A stretch of DNA of 64,000 nt from positions 1,984,001 to 2,048,000 of the forward strand of contig NZ_CP119423.1 in assembly GCF_029223585.1 (NCBI RefSeq). The letters run 5' to 3'. Made by a program: the position numbers and the translations under genes. Origin of the DNA: Photobacterium sp. DA100. Its GTDB lineage: Bacteria; Pseudomonadota; Gammaproteobacteria; Enterobacterales; Vibrionaceae. The stretch's first letter is position 1, and each line of letters begins with the position of its first letter. The notes below the pieces were generated by a model. It had not been told where the DNA came from. It made no database searches and worked only from the letters and a program-made list of their open reading frames with translations. Shown in pieces: positions 35,407-44,831 of this stretch.

Positions 35407-35436
35407 TTGAGTATCATATGAAAGATCAGGTATAAT
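35407..35436 (+). promoter_or_regulatory. Promoter upstream of gsk with perfect -10
   Basis: -35 TTGAGT (35407-35412), 18-base spacer, -10 TATAAT (35431-35436). Its upstream half overlaps the right arm of an ATGATACTC/GAGTATCAT inverted repeat (35378-35386 with 35409-35417). Start expected near 35443. Confidence 0.55.
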
Positions 35437-35454
35437 CATCTTTTGCTTGCGAAG

Positions 35455-35482
35455 AAACAGCCCAAATCGTGGCTGTTTTTTG
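35455..35482 (+). terminator. Intrinsic terminator, possibly attenuator, upstream of gsk
   Basis: AAACAGCC (35455-35462)/GGCTGTTT (35471-35478) with an eight-base loop and a T-run. It could end the DUF2786 transcript, but it also lies only about 40 bases after the -10 element and 166 bases before gsk. Confidence 0.75.
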
Positions 35483-35648
35483 TTTGCAAAATAAGCATTT
35501 ATAGATTGAAAATCGACACGCTGTTTTTTTCTGAATAAAAAACCAGCAACCAATCTAAAAATGTCTTGTTAGCGTCATGAATTGGGATATAAATCTCATT
35601 TTTATGATACAATGAAACAAAATTCCCTTTAACCGATAGCCTTCAAAC

Positions 35649-36953
35649 ATGAAATTCCCTGGTCAGCGTAAATCCAAGCATTACTTCCCAGTCAATGCCC
35701 GCGATCCATTAGTAGCTCAAATCCAGCAAGAAAATCCGCTATCTCGTACTCACCTTGTGGGTGTCGGCCAAACTATCGTGGATATCGAAGCACGAATCGA
35801 CGATGAATTCCTGGCCCGCCACAACCTTAGTAAAGGTCATTCACTGGTTCTCGCTGAAGACAAAGCTGAATTACTTTACCAAGAGCTGAAAGAGCGCAAC
35901 CTTATCAGCCATGAGTACCCAGGTGATACCATTGGTAACACCCTACACAACTACTCAGTTCTTGCGGATGACAAGTCAATTCTTCTTGGCGTAATGAGTC
36001 AAGACCTTAAGATTGGATCGTACGCTTACCGCTACCTATGCAATACCTCTAGCCGCATGGATCTAGACTTCTTGCAACCTGTTGATGGCCCAATTGGTCG
36101 CTGCTACACCCTTATCACCGAAGACGGTGAACGAACTTTTGCGATCAACGAAGGGGAAATGAATCAGCTTAAGCCTGAATTCGTACCAGAAAGTGCTTTT
36201 GAAAATGCTTCTGCACTTGTTCTTTCTTCCTACCTGGTTCGAGGCAAGCCGGGCGATCCAATGAAAGACTCGGCACTGAAAGCTATCGAATACGCCAAGA
36301 AACATAACGTACCTGTTGTCCTGACCCTAGGTACCAAGTATGTCATTGAAGGCATGCAAGATTGGTGGATTGACTTCCTAAAAGATCACGTTACCTGCGT
36401 GGCGATGAACGAAGAAGAAGCCGAGGCCCTAACCGGCGAAAAAGATCCGCTAATTGCAGCTGATAAGGCTCTTGAATGGGTCGACTTGGTTCTGTGTACA
36501 GCAGGTCCGGTGGGGCTTTACATGGCTGGTTACACCGATTATGAGCTCAAGCGCGAATCAACGCTACCTCTTTTGCCGGGCCGTATTGCTGATTTCAACA
36601 AATACGAATTCAGCCGCCCAATGAAGAAGAATACATGTAAGAACCCAATCCGCGTATACTCGCATATTGCCCCTTACCTTGGTGGCCCGGTAGAAATTAA
36701 GAACACCAATGGTGCCGGTGATGCTGCGCTGTCTGCCTTGCTGCACGACATGTCAGCTAACCGTTTCCACAAGGCAAATGTACCTAACTCGGGCAAACAT
36801 ATCGCTGAGTTCTTGAGCTACTCTTCTTTCTCTCAGATCTGTCAGTACTCAAACCGCGTCAGCTATGAAGTACTGACCCAGCACGCCCCTCGCCTTTCAC
36901 GTGGCTTGCCAGAGCGCGAAGACTGTCTGGAAGAAGCCTACTGGGAACGTTGA
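35649..36953 (+). CDS. gsk: Inosine-guanosine kinase
   Basis: A 434-residue PfkB-family kinase, the same length as E. coli Gsk, that phosphorylates inosine and guanosine for purine salvage in the cytoplasm. The start MKFPGQRKSKHYFPV is typical. The PfkB catalytic motif is NTNGAGDAALSALLHD near residue 353, with Asp as general base. It is monocistronic: own leader, and a strong terminator right after the stop. Confidence 0.95.
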   Translation: MKFPGQRKSKHYFPVNARDPLVAQIQQENPLSRTHLVGVGQTIVDIEARIDDEFLARHNLSKGHSLVLAEDKAELLYQELKERNLISHEYPGDTIGNTLHNYSVLADDKSILLGVMSQDLKIGSYAYRYLCNTSSRMDLDFLQPVDGPIGRCYTLITEDGERTFAINEGEMNQLKPEFVPESAFENASALVLSSYLVRGKPGDPMKDSALKAIEYAKKHNVPVVLTLGTKYVIEGMQDWWIDFLKDHVTCVAMNEEEAEALTGEKDPLIAADKALEWVDLVLCTAGPVGLYMAGYTDYELKRESTLPLLPGRIADFNKYEFSRPMKKNTCKNPIRVYSHIAPYLGGPVEIKNTNGAGDAALSALLHDMSANRFHKANVPNSGKHIAEFLSYSSFSQICQYSNRVSYEVLTQHAPRLSRGLPEREDCLEEAYWER

Positions 36954-36968
36954 TCGCACCGCTTAATG

Positions 36969-37003
36969 AAAAAAACCGATAAACACTGTTTATCGGTTTT
37001 TTT
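36969..37003. terminator. Bidirectional terminator after gsk
   Basis: CCGATAAA/TTTATCGG with loop CACTG, flanked by A7 and T7. The stop codon of the convergent cytochrome gene (36990-36992) lies inside the right arm. Confidence 0.92.
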
Positions 37004-37640
37004 GTCCGTAATAAGTCGATAAGTAGGTAATTATGGCTTCGTGCTCCTCGGGGCTAAGCTCATCCATGCCTTGCTCTTCCACCATCCACTCCAGGGTCTC
37101 GCTCCACCTTTGCCTACTCAGCCCCTGCTGCGTGACCAGATGCAAAGAATGGCAGGCAGAACAAACCGCCGCGACCAATTCGACATTCTCGCCCGGTAAT
37201 AGCCCGGCAGCCCCGTCCGACCTGAGCTCCCCTGCAGTAAAAGCGGCCACCCAGTCTGCTGGCACCGGGTTTTTTGTCGCCAACCAAGCAATAATGGCTG
37301 CACGTGCAGCAGGGTCACTCACACCGGGGTAGACCATGTTGGTACCTGGGGCAAAATTCGCAGGTGACGCCAAAAAGGCATCGAGCTTTTCCGCCGTCCA
37401 TTTCCCCTGATGCTGCTTGATGCCGACACTGTAATTGTACCCCTCGAAACTGGCGATGTTCCGCTCAGCTAATCCCCATAGAGGTGGGCCAACGACCACG
37501 GTGCCGTTGGGCTCAAACTGGTGGCACGCCTTGCATACCCTTGCTTTCTGTTCACCGGCCACAACTAAATCTTCACTGGCTGATGCGGCTCCGCTGAACA
37601 GGTACAAAATTTCAAATACGATCAAAGCAATCCGCAACAT
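36990..37640 (-). CDS. Dihaem cytochrome c (probable sulfite dehydrogenase electron acceptor)
   Basis: A 216-residue periplasmic cytochrome with signal peptide 1-21 (ending SAS). Two haem sites are present: CKACH (36-40), with Met102 in GTNMVYPG as probable sixth ligand, and CSACH (160-164). The first domain is a class I cytochrome c; the second resembles the SorB-type domain of sulfite dehydrogenases. It is downstream of the molybdoprotein gene with a 20-base gap, as in sorAB/soxCD-like operons, and probably takes electrons from it. A fused dihaem form is larger than single-haem SorB. Confidence 0.82.
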   Translation of the reverse strand: MLRIALIVFEILYLFSGAASASEDLVVAGEQKARVCKACHQFEPNGTVVVGPPLWGLAERNIASFEGYNYSVGIKQHQGKWTAEKLDAFLASPANFAPGTNMVYPGVSDPAARAAIIAWLATKNPVPADWVAAFTAGELRSDGAAGLLPGENVELVAAVCSACHSLHLVTQQGLSRQRWSETLEWMVEEQGMDELSPEEHEAIITYLSTYYGQKNR

Positions 37641-37660
37641 TATGCATCCCTTCTATGCGC

Positions 37661-38974
37661 TTACCCTTTCACTACTAACGCAACGCGATGATAGGTGTTG
37701 TTGAGGTAACCCTTCGGGTTCCACGCAATGGCGAATGGCTGGCTGATCCCTTGATCATCCGTCGCCTTGGCCCAGATCTCATAATAACCCGGCAAGGGAA
37801 ATGTCACCTTGGCGTTAAAGGTTTGCCAGGCCCCCTTGTTGGCCGCGGCAGAGAGATCTGCATCCAGCCAGGTGGCACCAAAATCAATGGATATCTGCAC
37901 TTTATACACTTTGCGATCCCCCGACCATGCGTGACCGCGCACCTGCACTTCGCTACCACTCACTTCGGTATTGGTTTGCGGGGATGTGATCAGCGACTTC
38001 ACCGGCATTCTTTCTATGATCTCGAAATCTTCCTTGGCCACGTCCTCTCCGGGAGCAACTGGCCTATTGGGAACGCGGTATGACGTACCGGTCATTTTTG
38101 GCCCGTCATGAACCTGATCCCTAATCTGAATTCGAGTCAACCACTTCTGTGAGCATGAGCCGGGCCAGCCAGGTACAACTAACCGTAGCGGTGCACCGTT
38201 CATTGGGTGCAACGCCTCGCCGTTTTGGGCAAAGGCGATAAGATTTTCACTTCCCATTGCCTTTTGTATCGGCACTCCACGCGAAATGGGCAGTTTGTCC
38301 TCCTTACCGGATAGGTGTTTATCAGCACCATAATGGGCGGTATACACCGCACCTTCCTTAACACCGGCAGCCTTGATGACATCAGCAAGTCTGACTCCGG
38401 TCCAGCTTGAGCAAGCAACCGCACCGTAGGTCCATTGGTTTCCTGTTGCTTTGGGATCGAAGAAAGCACGGCCATTGCCCCCACATTCCACAACCAGTTG
38501 CTGTTCAACAACCTCGAAGTTTTTCTTGAGATCGGCAATAGACAATGTCAACGGTTTTTCCACCAGCCCGTCGATGGTCAACTGCCATGTTTCCGGATCC
38601 ACATCTGTCGGAGGAATTCCGTTGTTGCGAATGAAGTGTCGTTGAGTCGGCGTAATATCGTCGTTCAAAAGATGAGGTGGCGTTTCGGCATTCATCGGCC
38701 TGTCGTTGAGCACTGTCAGGCCATCTTTGCCGTCAATCACGACATCGTCCAACCCTTCGGCAAACGCTGCCGGAATGATCCCCGAAGGCATGTTCCGGTG
38801 GAAGGGAATCGCACCGCCAAGTACAGCGGCCATGGTTGCCAAGCCCGCCCCCTTCAAAAAGCCGCGCCGGTCTGGGTAACTCACTCTGCCGAAAATTTTT
38901 TCATCAGCGGAATCCGGGTGGTTTTCATAATACTTATAAATCCCATGCCGCTTGCCTTTGTCTTTTTCATTCAT
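37661..38974 (-). CDS. Molybdopterin-dependent sulfite dehydrogenase (SorA/SoxC type)
   Basis: A 437-residue periplasmic enzyme of the sulfite oxidase family. Tat signal: DRRGFLKG with Arg36-Arg37 and a hydrophobic stretch to about residue 73. The Moco domain has the ligand Cys164 in VVECGGNGRAFF and the KWLTRIQI segment. The C-terminal Mo-co dimerisation domain spans about 325-437. Sulfite to sulfate with transfer to the adjacent cytochrome is the expected reaction; SoxC-type thiosulfate oxidation partner is the alternative. ATG 38974 is chosen with AAGGA seven bases upstream. The distal part of the leader (KKGRR-type spacing) is long for a Tat peptide. Confidence 0.82.
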   Translation of the reverse strand: MNEKDKGKRHGIYKYYENHPDSADEKIFGRVSYPDRRGFLKGAGLATMAAVLGGAIPFHRNMPSGIIPAAFAEGLDDVVIDGKDGLTVLNDRPMNAETPPHLLNDDITPTQRHFIRNNGIPPTDVDPETWQLTIDGLVEKPLTLSIADLKKNFEVVEQQLVVECGGNGRAFFDPKATGNQWTYGAVACSSWTGVRLADVIKAAGVKEGAVYTAHYGADKHLSGKEDKLPISRGVPIQKAMGSENLIAFAQNGEALHPMNGAPLRLVVPGWPGSCSQKWLTRIQIRDQVHDGPKMTGTSYRVPNRPVAPGEDVAKEDFEIIERMPVKSLITSPQTNTEVSGSEVQVRGHAWSGDRKVYKVQISIDFGATWLDADLSAAANKGAWQTFNAKVTFPLPGYYEIWAKATDDQGISQPFAIAWNPKGYLNNTYHRVALVVKG

Positions 38975-39108
38975 ATTACGTTCCTTTGTCATTAACGGCC
39001 GAGTACCTTCATAACCGACCTCTACACATTGAGAGTCCAACTATTTTGATATCGTTAACATTAGTCGACGACTCACAGCCTTAACAACATGCACTGCAAT
39101 TTAGGCAT

Positions 39109-39137
39109 AAAAAAGCCGGTCTTTAGGCTGACCGGCT
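39109..39137 (-). terminator. Terminator after the DUF1254 gene (minus strand)
   Basis: AGCCGGTC/GACCGGCT with eight-base loop and, on the minus strand, a T-run of about six. Confidence 0.88.
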
Positions 39138-39143
39138 AATTAA

Positions 39144-40664
39144 TTACTTCACTTCGGTTATATCACTGGGCTTCCAGCTGCCGTCATACCACGGCTCAAG
39201 GGGGCCGTATAAACGCAGAATTGCAAACCAACCCTTCTCTGGTACTGTTTGGATCCAGTTTGACTCTTTCCCTTTCGGCGCTGATGGACCAAAGTACAAG
39301 TCGACCGAACCATCTGGGTTCTCGACCATATTATCACGCTTGTCGTTTTTACTCGGGAACGGCTGGCTAGTTTGCAGCTCCGAGCGTGTCTGGGTATCGT
39401 AGACAACAACCGACCAGAAGTTTTTCGCGGGCACATCAGCCGGAATAGTCAACTTGTAATTCTTGCCACCATCAAAGAACTCCCCATTATCCGTCTTATC
39501 AACAACCGCATACTGCGAGCCTTTACCCACCATCTTCAGTGCCATCGCCGGTGTGTTTACCGTTGCGATGTAGAAGAAGTATGTACGCGCATCAAGGTTG
39601 CGCCCACCATTGCCTTCATCAATCAACCATTGGTAATCATTGCCGATAAAGGCCGTTTTCCAATTACGATCATCCCAAATATACGCTTTTTCATTGCGCG
39701 GCTTGAACATCAGCGCCCGTGCAGTTGCATTAGCGATTGCCGCACCATCTTTGAGGATCATCTGCATGCGTTCATCGGGGTTAAACGGTTTGCCTTTTTC
39801 GATACCAATCGATGCAATCAAGCCTCGTAACTCTGGATCAATGAATTCTATCGGCTCTTTATCAATCACAGCTTTGATTTCATCGTAAAAGTGTTCGTCA
39901 TTGGCGTGAATGGTGTTGAAGGATTTCCCACTGCCGGAAATAAACTCCATCGCCGGTTGCGCATCTTTCTTCGATAACGGATATATTTTCAAGCCAGTAC
40001 GGTAGGCGTTTACAGCCGCATCTGTTTTACCGTCTTTTAAGAAACCACGCGCGATAAACCAGTTCACGTAACTGGTTGATTGCGAAACATGATAGCCCTG
40101 TGGAACGTCACCTTCATAGTCAGGCGGTAGGATCAGGTATTTCCCCCCTTTCCCCCGGTCTGGGCCAACGGCCCCCATGTCGGTCACAAACCTGAAGAAG
40201 GCATCGTTCACGGTCGTTGGCCCCATACCCGGCGGAATTTCGACCACCGTCGGTCCGTCGCGCTCAAGATCCAAAAAGGCAGATGCATACACCGTGTCTG
40301 TATTACCCGTCAGAAAAAGCGGCTTTGAATCCATCAAGTTATCAAACAGCAGCACCTGATTGGATTGAGTCACGCCCATGTGTTCATGGCCGATCCTCAG
40401 CGCCTCTAACGAGGCCATAGGAATGGCATTCATAAAGACTTCAGTGGCACGAATAGTATCTAAATTCGTATAGAGCACATCGATAGTTTGCTCACTGGGT
40501 ACGCCATCTTTGAAGGTTAGCGTACCGATGCTCGTTTCCACTTTATCAGGCGTCAGAATACTCGCTGGGATATCGGTATCATTGGTATTGGTTGCTGAAT
40601 ATACAACCGATGCCCCCAGTAAGCCTGCTATCAGAGCAACACGTTTCAGCGGCGTCTTTATCAT
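39144..40664 (-). CDS. DUF1254/DUF1214 domain exported protein
   Basis: A 506-residue periplasmic protein with signal peptide about 1-23. The DUF1254 domain lies in the N-terminal half (FLTGNTDTVYASAFLDLERDGPTVVEIPPGMG) and DUF1214 near the C-terminus (NFWSVVVYDTQTRSELQTSQPFPS). The two domains co-occur widely; the function of the family is not established. ATG 40664 is chosen with AGGA eight bases upstream; frames to 40703 lack a ribosome site. It sits between sulfite and DMSO reductase genes but has its own terminator, so a functional link is uncertain. Confidence 0.85.
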   Translation of the reverse strand: MIKTPLKRVALIAGLLGASVVYSATNTNDTDIPASILTPDKVETSIGTLTFKDGVPSEQTIDVLYTNLDTIRATEVFMNAIPMASLEALRIGHEHMGVTQSNQVLLFDNLMDSKPLFLTGNTDTVYASAFLDLERDGPTVVEIPPGMGPTTVNDAFFRFVTDMGAVGPDRGKGGKYLILPPDYEGDVPQGYHVSQSTSYVNWFIARGFLKDGKTDAAVNAYRTGLKIYPLSKKDAQPAMEFISGSGKSFNTIHANDEHFYDEIKAVIDKEPIEFIDPELRGLIASIGIEKGKPFNPDERMQMILKDGAAIANATARALMFKPRNEKAYIWDDRNWKTAFIGNDYQWLIDEGNGGRNLDARTYFFYIATVNTPAMALKMVGKGSQYAVVDKTDNGEFFDGGKNYKLTIPADVPAKNFWSVVVYDTQTRSELQTSQPFPSKNDKRDNMVENPDGSVDLYFGPSAPKGKESNWIQTVPEKGWFAILRLYGPLEPWYDGSWKPSDITEVK

Positions 40665-40824
40665 AAGTGTTTCCTGCATGATCAGTGACGAGATAATCGA
40701 CATATCTAAATGTAGATATCAATTTTGACTTTCGCGAAACTCAATAAGATCAATATCAAAAAACTCTTCATTTTTTATCAATCCTCGCCACAAATTTCTG
40801 TTCCTCATTTTGTTAGTGCCAAAT

Positions 40825-40855
40825 AAAAAACAGGCCAAGATTCTCTCCTGGCCTG
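40825..40855 (-). terminator. Terminator of dmsABC (minus strand)
   Basis: CAGGCCA (40831-40837)/TGGCCTG (40849-40855) followed on the minus strand by TTTTTT. Confidence 0.85.
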
Positions 40856-40881
40856 CTTTCTAATGTTCACATTCATTGCGG

Positions 40882-41661
40882 TTACATGGTGATTGACCAC
40901 AAATTATAAAAACTCACCCGCCCGACAAGCTCAGCAATTATCACCAAGCTGCAAACAGACAGCAGTATCGGTGGGGCCGATTTTTGTTTCATGAGGGCAA
41001 AGAAGGCCAGCGCACCGCCAATTAACAGCGCGATAGCTTGAGTAACCCAAAGGCTGCTCTGCTGAGCGGCCAATACCGGCTCTACTCCCGTTACAAAGGT
41101 GATATAGTCAAAACGCAGTGCCAATGTGACAAACACCGCAGCAATGGATACTGCAATGCCATGACGGAACGCGCCTAATACTGCCGCCAACGCCCCACCC
41201 GTAATAAAGACTGATACCAGCATCTGAATGGTGGTGTGCGGTGTATTCCATGCAGCCACCGTGCTCAATTGGTAAACCTTAGGAATGGTGGCGACAAAGG
41301 CAATAGCAAAGACCGCGGTTACCCAACGCAATGCTTTTCTTTGTGCCGCGGTTCCTTTGCCATAGAACCCGGCCAAACCGACCAAGACACCAAAGCCGGC
41401 AAAAGCCCCACCGAGCAAAATTTCATTGCTCATTGGCGAGCGACCAATACCAGCCAGTAGGTTCAATGCGCGTATTGGCATACCAAGGTGGAACATACCA
41501 ACGAGCATCCCTACTGACAGCAAAGCCATGGACACCAGTATACCAATAGACAATTTGCGTTCATCCATACCATTGAGAGGCTGGCTCAACAGTAATATTA
41601 AATAAGCTCCTGCTGCCGCTTGAGCCAATACGGTGAAAAACACCAAAGGTAATTCATGCAT
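40882..41661 (-). CDS. dmsC: DMSO reductase membrane anchor subunit
   Basis: A 259-residue integral membrane protein with about eight hydrophobic segments, starting MHELPLVFFTVLAQAAAGAYL, typical of DmsC. It anchors the catalytic DmsAB dimer and passes electrons from menaquinol. It is the third gene of the dms operon, two bases after dmsB, and ends before a strong terminator. Confidence 0.92.
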   Translation of the reverse strand: MHELPLVFFTVLAQAAAGAYLILLLSQPLNGMDERKLSIGILVSMALLSVGMLVGMFHLGMPIRALNLLAGIGRSPMSNEILLGGAFAGFGVLVGLAGFYGKGTAAQRKALRWVTAVFAIAFVATIPKVYQLSTVAAWNTPHTTIQMLVSVFITGGALAAVLGAFRHGIAVSIAAVFVTLALRFDYITFVTGVEPVLAAQQSSLWVTQAIALLIGGALAFFALMKQKSAPPILLSVCSLVIIAELVGRVSFYNLWSITM

Positions 41662-41663
41662 GG

Positions 41664-42281
41664 TTATACCTCCGCCTGGTTTTGAATCGCACCTGATTTA
41701 TCTCCGCTTGGCCTTGCTTTCGAGTGCGGATGAATAACCAAGTTAGGTTTGGTCAGGCTCGCGTTAGGCAATGGTGCTATTTCGTTAAGCTGACCATACT
41801 TTTGTCTTAATTCAGCAATCGGCCCAAACTCAATCGCACGCTGCGGACACGCCTCGACACAGACGGGGGATTTACCCTGTTCCAGCAAGTCGAAGCAACC
41901 GTCGCATTTGCTCATGACCTTCTTTTCGGCATCGTATTGTGGCGCGCCGTAAGGGCAACGCATTTCACAATACCGGCAGCCAACACACTGGTCTTGATCA
42001 ACAACGACCAGTCCATCTTGCTCCCTTTTCGCCATTGCACCTGTCGGACAGCCTTGCACGCAGGCTGGCTCATCACAGTGGTTACAGCCAACCGATACAT
42101 AATAGCTGTAAACATCTTGTTGCCAGAGCCCTTCTTTCTGTAGCCATGTGCCACCGCCGTATTCATATACGCGACGAAGCTTAGGGCCAACACCCAGATC
42201 TTTCTTGTCTTTGCAGCTCACCGAGCAGGTTTTACAGCCGGTGCACTTTGCAGAATTAATATAAAATCCATATTGCGCCAT
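41664..42281 (-). CDS. dmsB: DMSO reductase iron-sulfur subunit
   Basis: A 205-residue electron-transfer subunit with four 4Fe-4S cysteine groups: CTGCKTCSVSC, CNHCDEPACVQGCP, CVGCRYCEMRCPYGAPQ and CDGCFDLLEQGKSPVCVEACP. This matches E. coli DmsB (205 residues). It relays electrons from DmsC to the DmsA active site. It lies ten bases after dmsA and two before dmsC. Confidence 0.95.
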   Translation of the reverse strand: MAQYGFYINSAKCTGCKTCSVSCKDKKDLGVGPKLRRVYEYGGGTWLQKEGLWQQDVYSYYVSVGCNHCDEPACVQGCPTGAMAKREQDGLVVVDQDQCVGCRYCEMRCPYGAPQYDAEKKVMSKCDGCFDLLEQGKSPVCVEACPQRAIEFGPIAELRQKYGQLNEIAPLPNASLTKPNLVIHPHSKARPSGDKSGAIQNQAEV

Positions 42282-42291
42282 TTCTCACCCC

Positions 42292-44718
42292 CTAAGCCTT
42301 TCGGATTTCCACTAAGTTAGAATGCTGCGGATTACCTTTTGCCAAAGGAGAAGGCCGCTGTGTCGTCAGGGTGTTGATACATCCTCCGACATCGATTCCT
42401 TGCTTATTCGGTTGATACCAAGCCCCTTGCGGAACGGCGACAACCCCCGGAATGATCCGTGCAGTAACTTTCACTGGCATATGGATTTCACCGCGGTCAT
42501 TAAACACCAATACACGATCGCCTTGGAGCAAGCCCCGTGACTCGGCATCTACTGGGTTCATCCATACTTCATCTCGAACCGCTTCGCGAAGTTGCGGCAC
42601 ATTATGGTAGGTAGAATGGGTTCTGCCTTTGGTATGGAAGCCAATCATCTGCAATGGGAACTGCTTCATGCGCTCAGGTTCACCCAAGCCTTCGAAACTC
42701 TCACAATACTCAGCAACAGCGGTGATCTTATCGCCCTCTGGCAACTCCCACGTATCGCCAATGTTTGCCAGGCGTTCAGAGTACATTTCAATTTTGCCTG
42801 ACGGGGTCTTGAGTGGATTACCCTGCGGATCATCCCTGAAGGCTTTAAGCGCAATATGGTCTTCGGCCTTGGCCAGTTTGCGATCGATTACTCCCATGCC
42901 ATCGGTTTTTGCAAACTCAGGTAGGTGCGGGTTACTCTTGCGCAGATTGTGGTAACTGTGTGCAATCCATTCCTCGTAAGTCCGTCCTTCGGTAAAGGCG
43001 TCATAGGTCCCCATTTTTTTTGCAATATCGGCCAATACATCATAGGTCGGACGATTGTCCCACAGTGGCTCTATCGCTGGCTGCAAGCGGGTCACATAAT
43101 GATAGGCCCCTGTCGCATAGGAGTTATCGATAAGATCACTGGTTTCCAAAGTCGTGACATCAGGCAACAAAATGTCGGCATAGCGCGCCGAGGGGGTCAT
43201 ATGGTGATCCCACACCATGATAAATTCACACATGGATTCATCCTGCAGTATTTCATGGGTTTTATTGAGATCCGAGTGCTGGTTCATGGTGACGTTGCTA
43301 GCAAAATGCCACAAGAACTTAATGTTGGTTTCCAGTTTGTCCTTGTTGCGAATAAAGCTGTTTTCAGCGGTCATTTCAGTCCCGCGGGTGATCGCATCTG
43401 TCCAGAGGAAGCAAGGGATCGATGTCTTCACCGGGTTGGCCGTGGCAAATCCGGGCACCGCATACTTAACACTACTGCCCCAGTTACCTGTATTGGTACC
43501 TAGCTTACCAAATTGCTTGGTCATGACAGGCAGCATCATGATTGCACGTGCCGATTGTTCACCGTTGGCGGTACGCTGCAGGCCCCACCCTTGTGAAATC
43601 CACGCCGCATTAGCCCCGGCCATTTCCCTAGCCAATTGTTTTATCCTAATCGGTGAGATCCCGCATATCTGACTGGCCCACTCAGGCGTCTTTTCAATAC
43701 CGTCCGGCCCATTACCCATGATGTAATCTTTGTAGGAGGCATTCTCTGGTGCGGAGGCCGGCAATGTACTGCCATCCCAACCAACACAATAGCGATTGAT
43801 AAACGCATCATCGGCTAATCCTTCAACAACCAAGGTATGGCCCAGCGCAGCAACCAGTGCCGCATCCGTACCCGGCTTGATTGGGATCCACTCGGCATCA
43901 AACGCGATGCTGCTGTCGGACATGCGGGGGTCAATAATGATGACCTTGGCATTGCTGCGCTTCAACGCTTCGAACGCTTCAGCAATCTGGCCCCCGCCAG
44001 ACATACGGGTCTCTGCCAAGTTCTGGCAGAACATCACCACCAAATCTGAATGGGCAATATTGGAGATTAAACTGCCTTGGCCACTGCCATAAACATAAGG
44101 CTCGACCGTCGATATTTGCGCAGTCGAATAGGTACCATGCTGCTCAAGGAATCCCCCCACCGTATTCAAGAAGCGTTTGTTAGCATTTCGACCAAGCAGG
44201 TTTGCCCCGGTAGAGCCCGAGCCATACTGATAATAAATTGCTTCATTACCGTATTTCTCAATGGTGTACTTGAGCTTATCTGCAATAATCGTCGTTGCTT
44301 CATCCCAGCTGATACGCTGAAATTTCCCTTCACCACGCTTTCCGACCCGTTTCATCGGATACTTCAAGCGATCTGGGCTGTAGGTTTTCCATTTAACTGA
44401 GCGCCCTCGCAGACAAGGGCGGATCTGGTGCTGTCCCCATGCCGCATCATCAATCCCGCTCTCGGTCGAGATCTGGGTGACGACTCCATCTTGGGTGTGC
44501 ACTTTGAGCGGGCAGCGACTGCCGCAGTTTACCAAGCAGGCACTGTAGGTGATTTTTTCCGCTGACTCTTTCGCTGGAGCTTGCGCCTGCGCTGTACTTG
44601 AAAAAGGAAGTGGGACGCTCGCTGCAATTGCCGCCATCCCCCCAGCCTTGGCCGAATGCCCAAGAAATTGCCGACGAGACAATCCCTTCATGAAGGCCCT
44701 AAATTTATGACTATCCAT
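42292..44718 (-). CDS. dmsA: DMSO reductase catalytic subunit
   Basis: An 808-residue Tat-exported molybdoenzyme that reduces DMSO or related S/N-oxides with a bis-MGD cofactor. Tat motif SRRQFLG lies near residue 14. The FS0 cysteine group CLVNCGSRCPLKVH and later CLRGRS match DmsA. The fold-defining segments YGSGSTGANLLG, the Mo-binding region around TYSTAQ, and the C-terminal molydopterin-dinucleotide domain (TKGRTHSTYHN) are present. ATG 44718 is chosen with AAGG nine bases upstream; an in-frame GTG at 44724 is possible. An FNR box lies upstream. The mob genes in this window make its cofactor. Confidence 0.94.
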   Translation of the reverse strand: MDSHKFRAFMKGLSRRQFLGHSAKAGGMAAIAASVPLPFSSTAQAQAPAKESAEKITYSACLVNCGSRCPLKVHTQDGVVTQISTESGIDDAAWGQHQIRPCLRGRSVKWKTYSPDRLKYPMKRVGKRGEGKFQRISWDEATTIIADKLKYTIEKYGNEAIYYQYGSGSTGANLLGRNANKRFLNTVGGFLEQHGTYSTAQISTVEPYVYGSGQGSLISNIAHSDLVVMFCQNLAETRMSGGGQIAEAFEALKRSNAKVIIIDPRMSDSSIAFDAEWIPIKPGTDAALVAALGHTLVVEGLADDAFINRYCVGWDGSTLPASAPENASYKDYIMGNGPDGIEKTPEWASQICGISPIRIKQLAREMAGANAAWISQGWGLQRTANGEQSARAIMMLPVMTKQFGKLGTNTGNWGSSVKYAVPGFATANPVKTSIPCFLWTDAITRGTEMTAENSFIRNKDKLETNIKFLWHFASNVTMNQHSDLNKTHEILQDESMCEFIMVWDHHMTPSARYADILLPDVTTLETSDLIDNSYATGAYHYVTRLQPAIEPLWDNRPTYDVLADIAKKMGTYDAFTEGRTYEEWIAHSYHNLRKSNPHLPEFAKTDGMGVIDRKLAKAEDHIALKAFRDDPQGNPLKTPSGKIEMYSERLANIGDTWELPEGDKITAVAEYCESFEGLGEPERMKQFPLQMIGFHTKGRTHSTYHNVPQLREAVRDEVWMNPVDAESRGLLQGDRVLVFNDRGEIHMPVKVTARIIPGVVAVPQGAWYQPNKQGIDVGGCINTLTTQRPSPLAKGNPQHSNLVEIRKA

Positions 44719-44740
44719 TGCCACCGCCTTGATTAGATTA

Positions 44741-44796
44741 ATATACCCAAGTGGCCTTAGCTGCCAAATTCTGCGCTGGTGGCTACTTGGGTATAT
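44741..44796. repeat. 16-bp palindromic element in the dmsABC leader
   Basis: ATATACCCAAGTGGCC (44741-44756) pairs with GGCTACTTGGGTATAT (44781-44796) with a single G-U pair and a 24-base loop. It is 22 bases from the dmsA start codon, within the expected 5' leader. Palindromes with TATACCCAAG arms recur as intergenic repeats in some enterobacteria and vibrios from memory; copy number here is unknown. Confidence 0.75.
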
Positions 44797-44831
44797 TTAG
44801 AATCAGAGTAAAACGGTCTTGGTTATGAATA

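Noticed and set aside
38435..38995. 186-codon ORF antisense to the sulfite dehydrogenase gene
   Set aside because: The minus strand has the Tat signal and Moco domain. The plus-strand product has no known feature.
42925..43503. 192-codon ORF antisense to dmsA
   Set aside because: dmsA is clear on the minus strand across this stretch. The plus-strand product has no domain and is typical of shadow ORFs in a GC-rich gene.
44741..44796. Palindrome read as end of an insertion sequence
   Set aside because: There is no transposase or target duplication, and both arms lie within 56 bases in one leader. A local hairpin or small repeat fits better.
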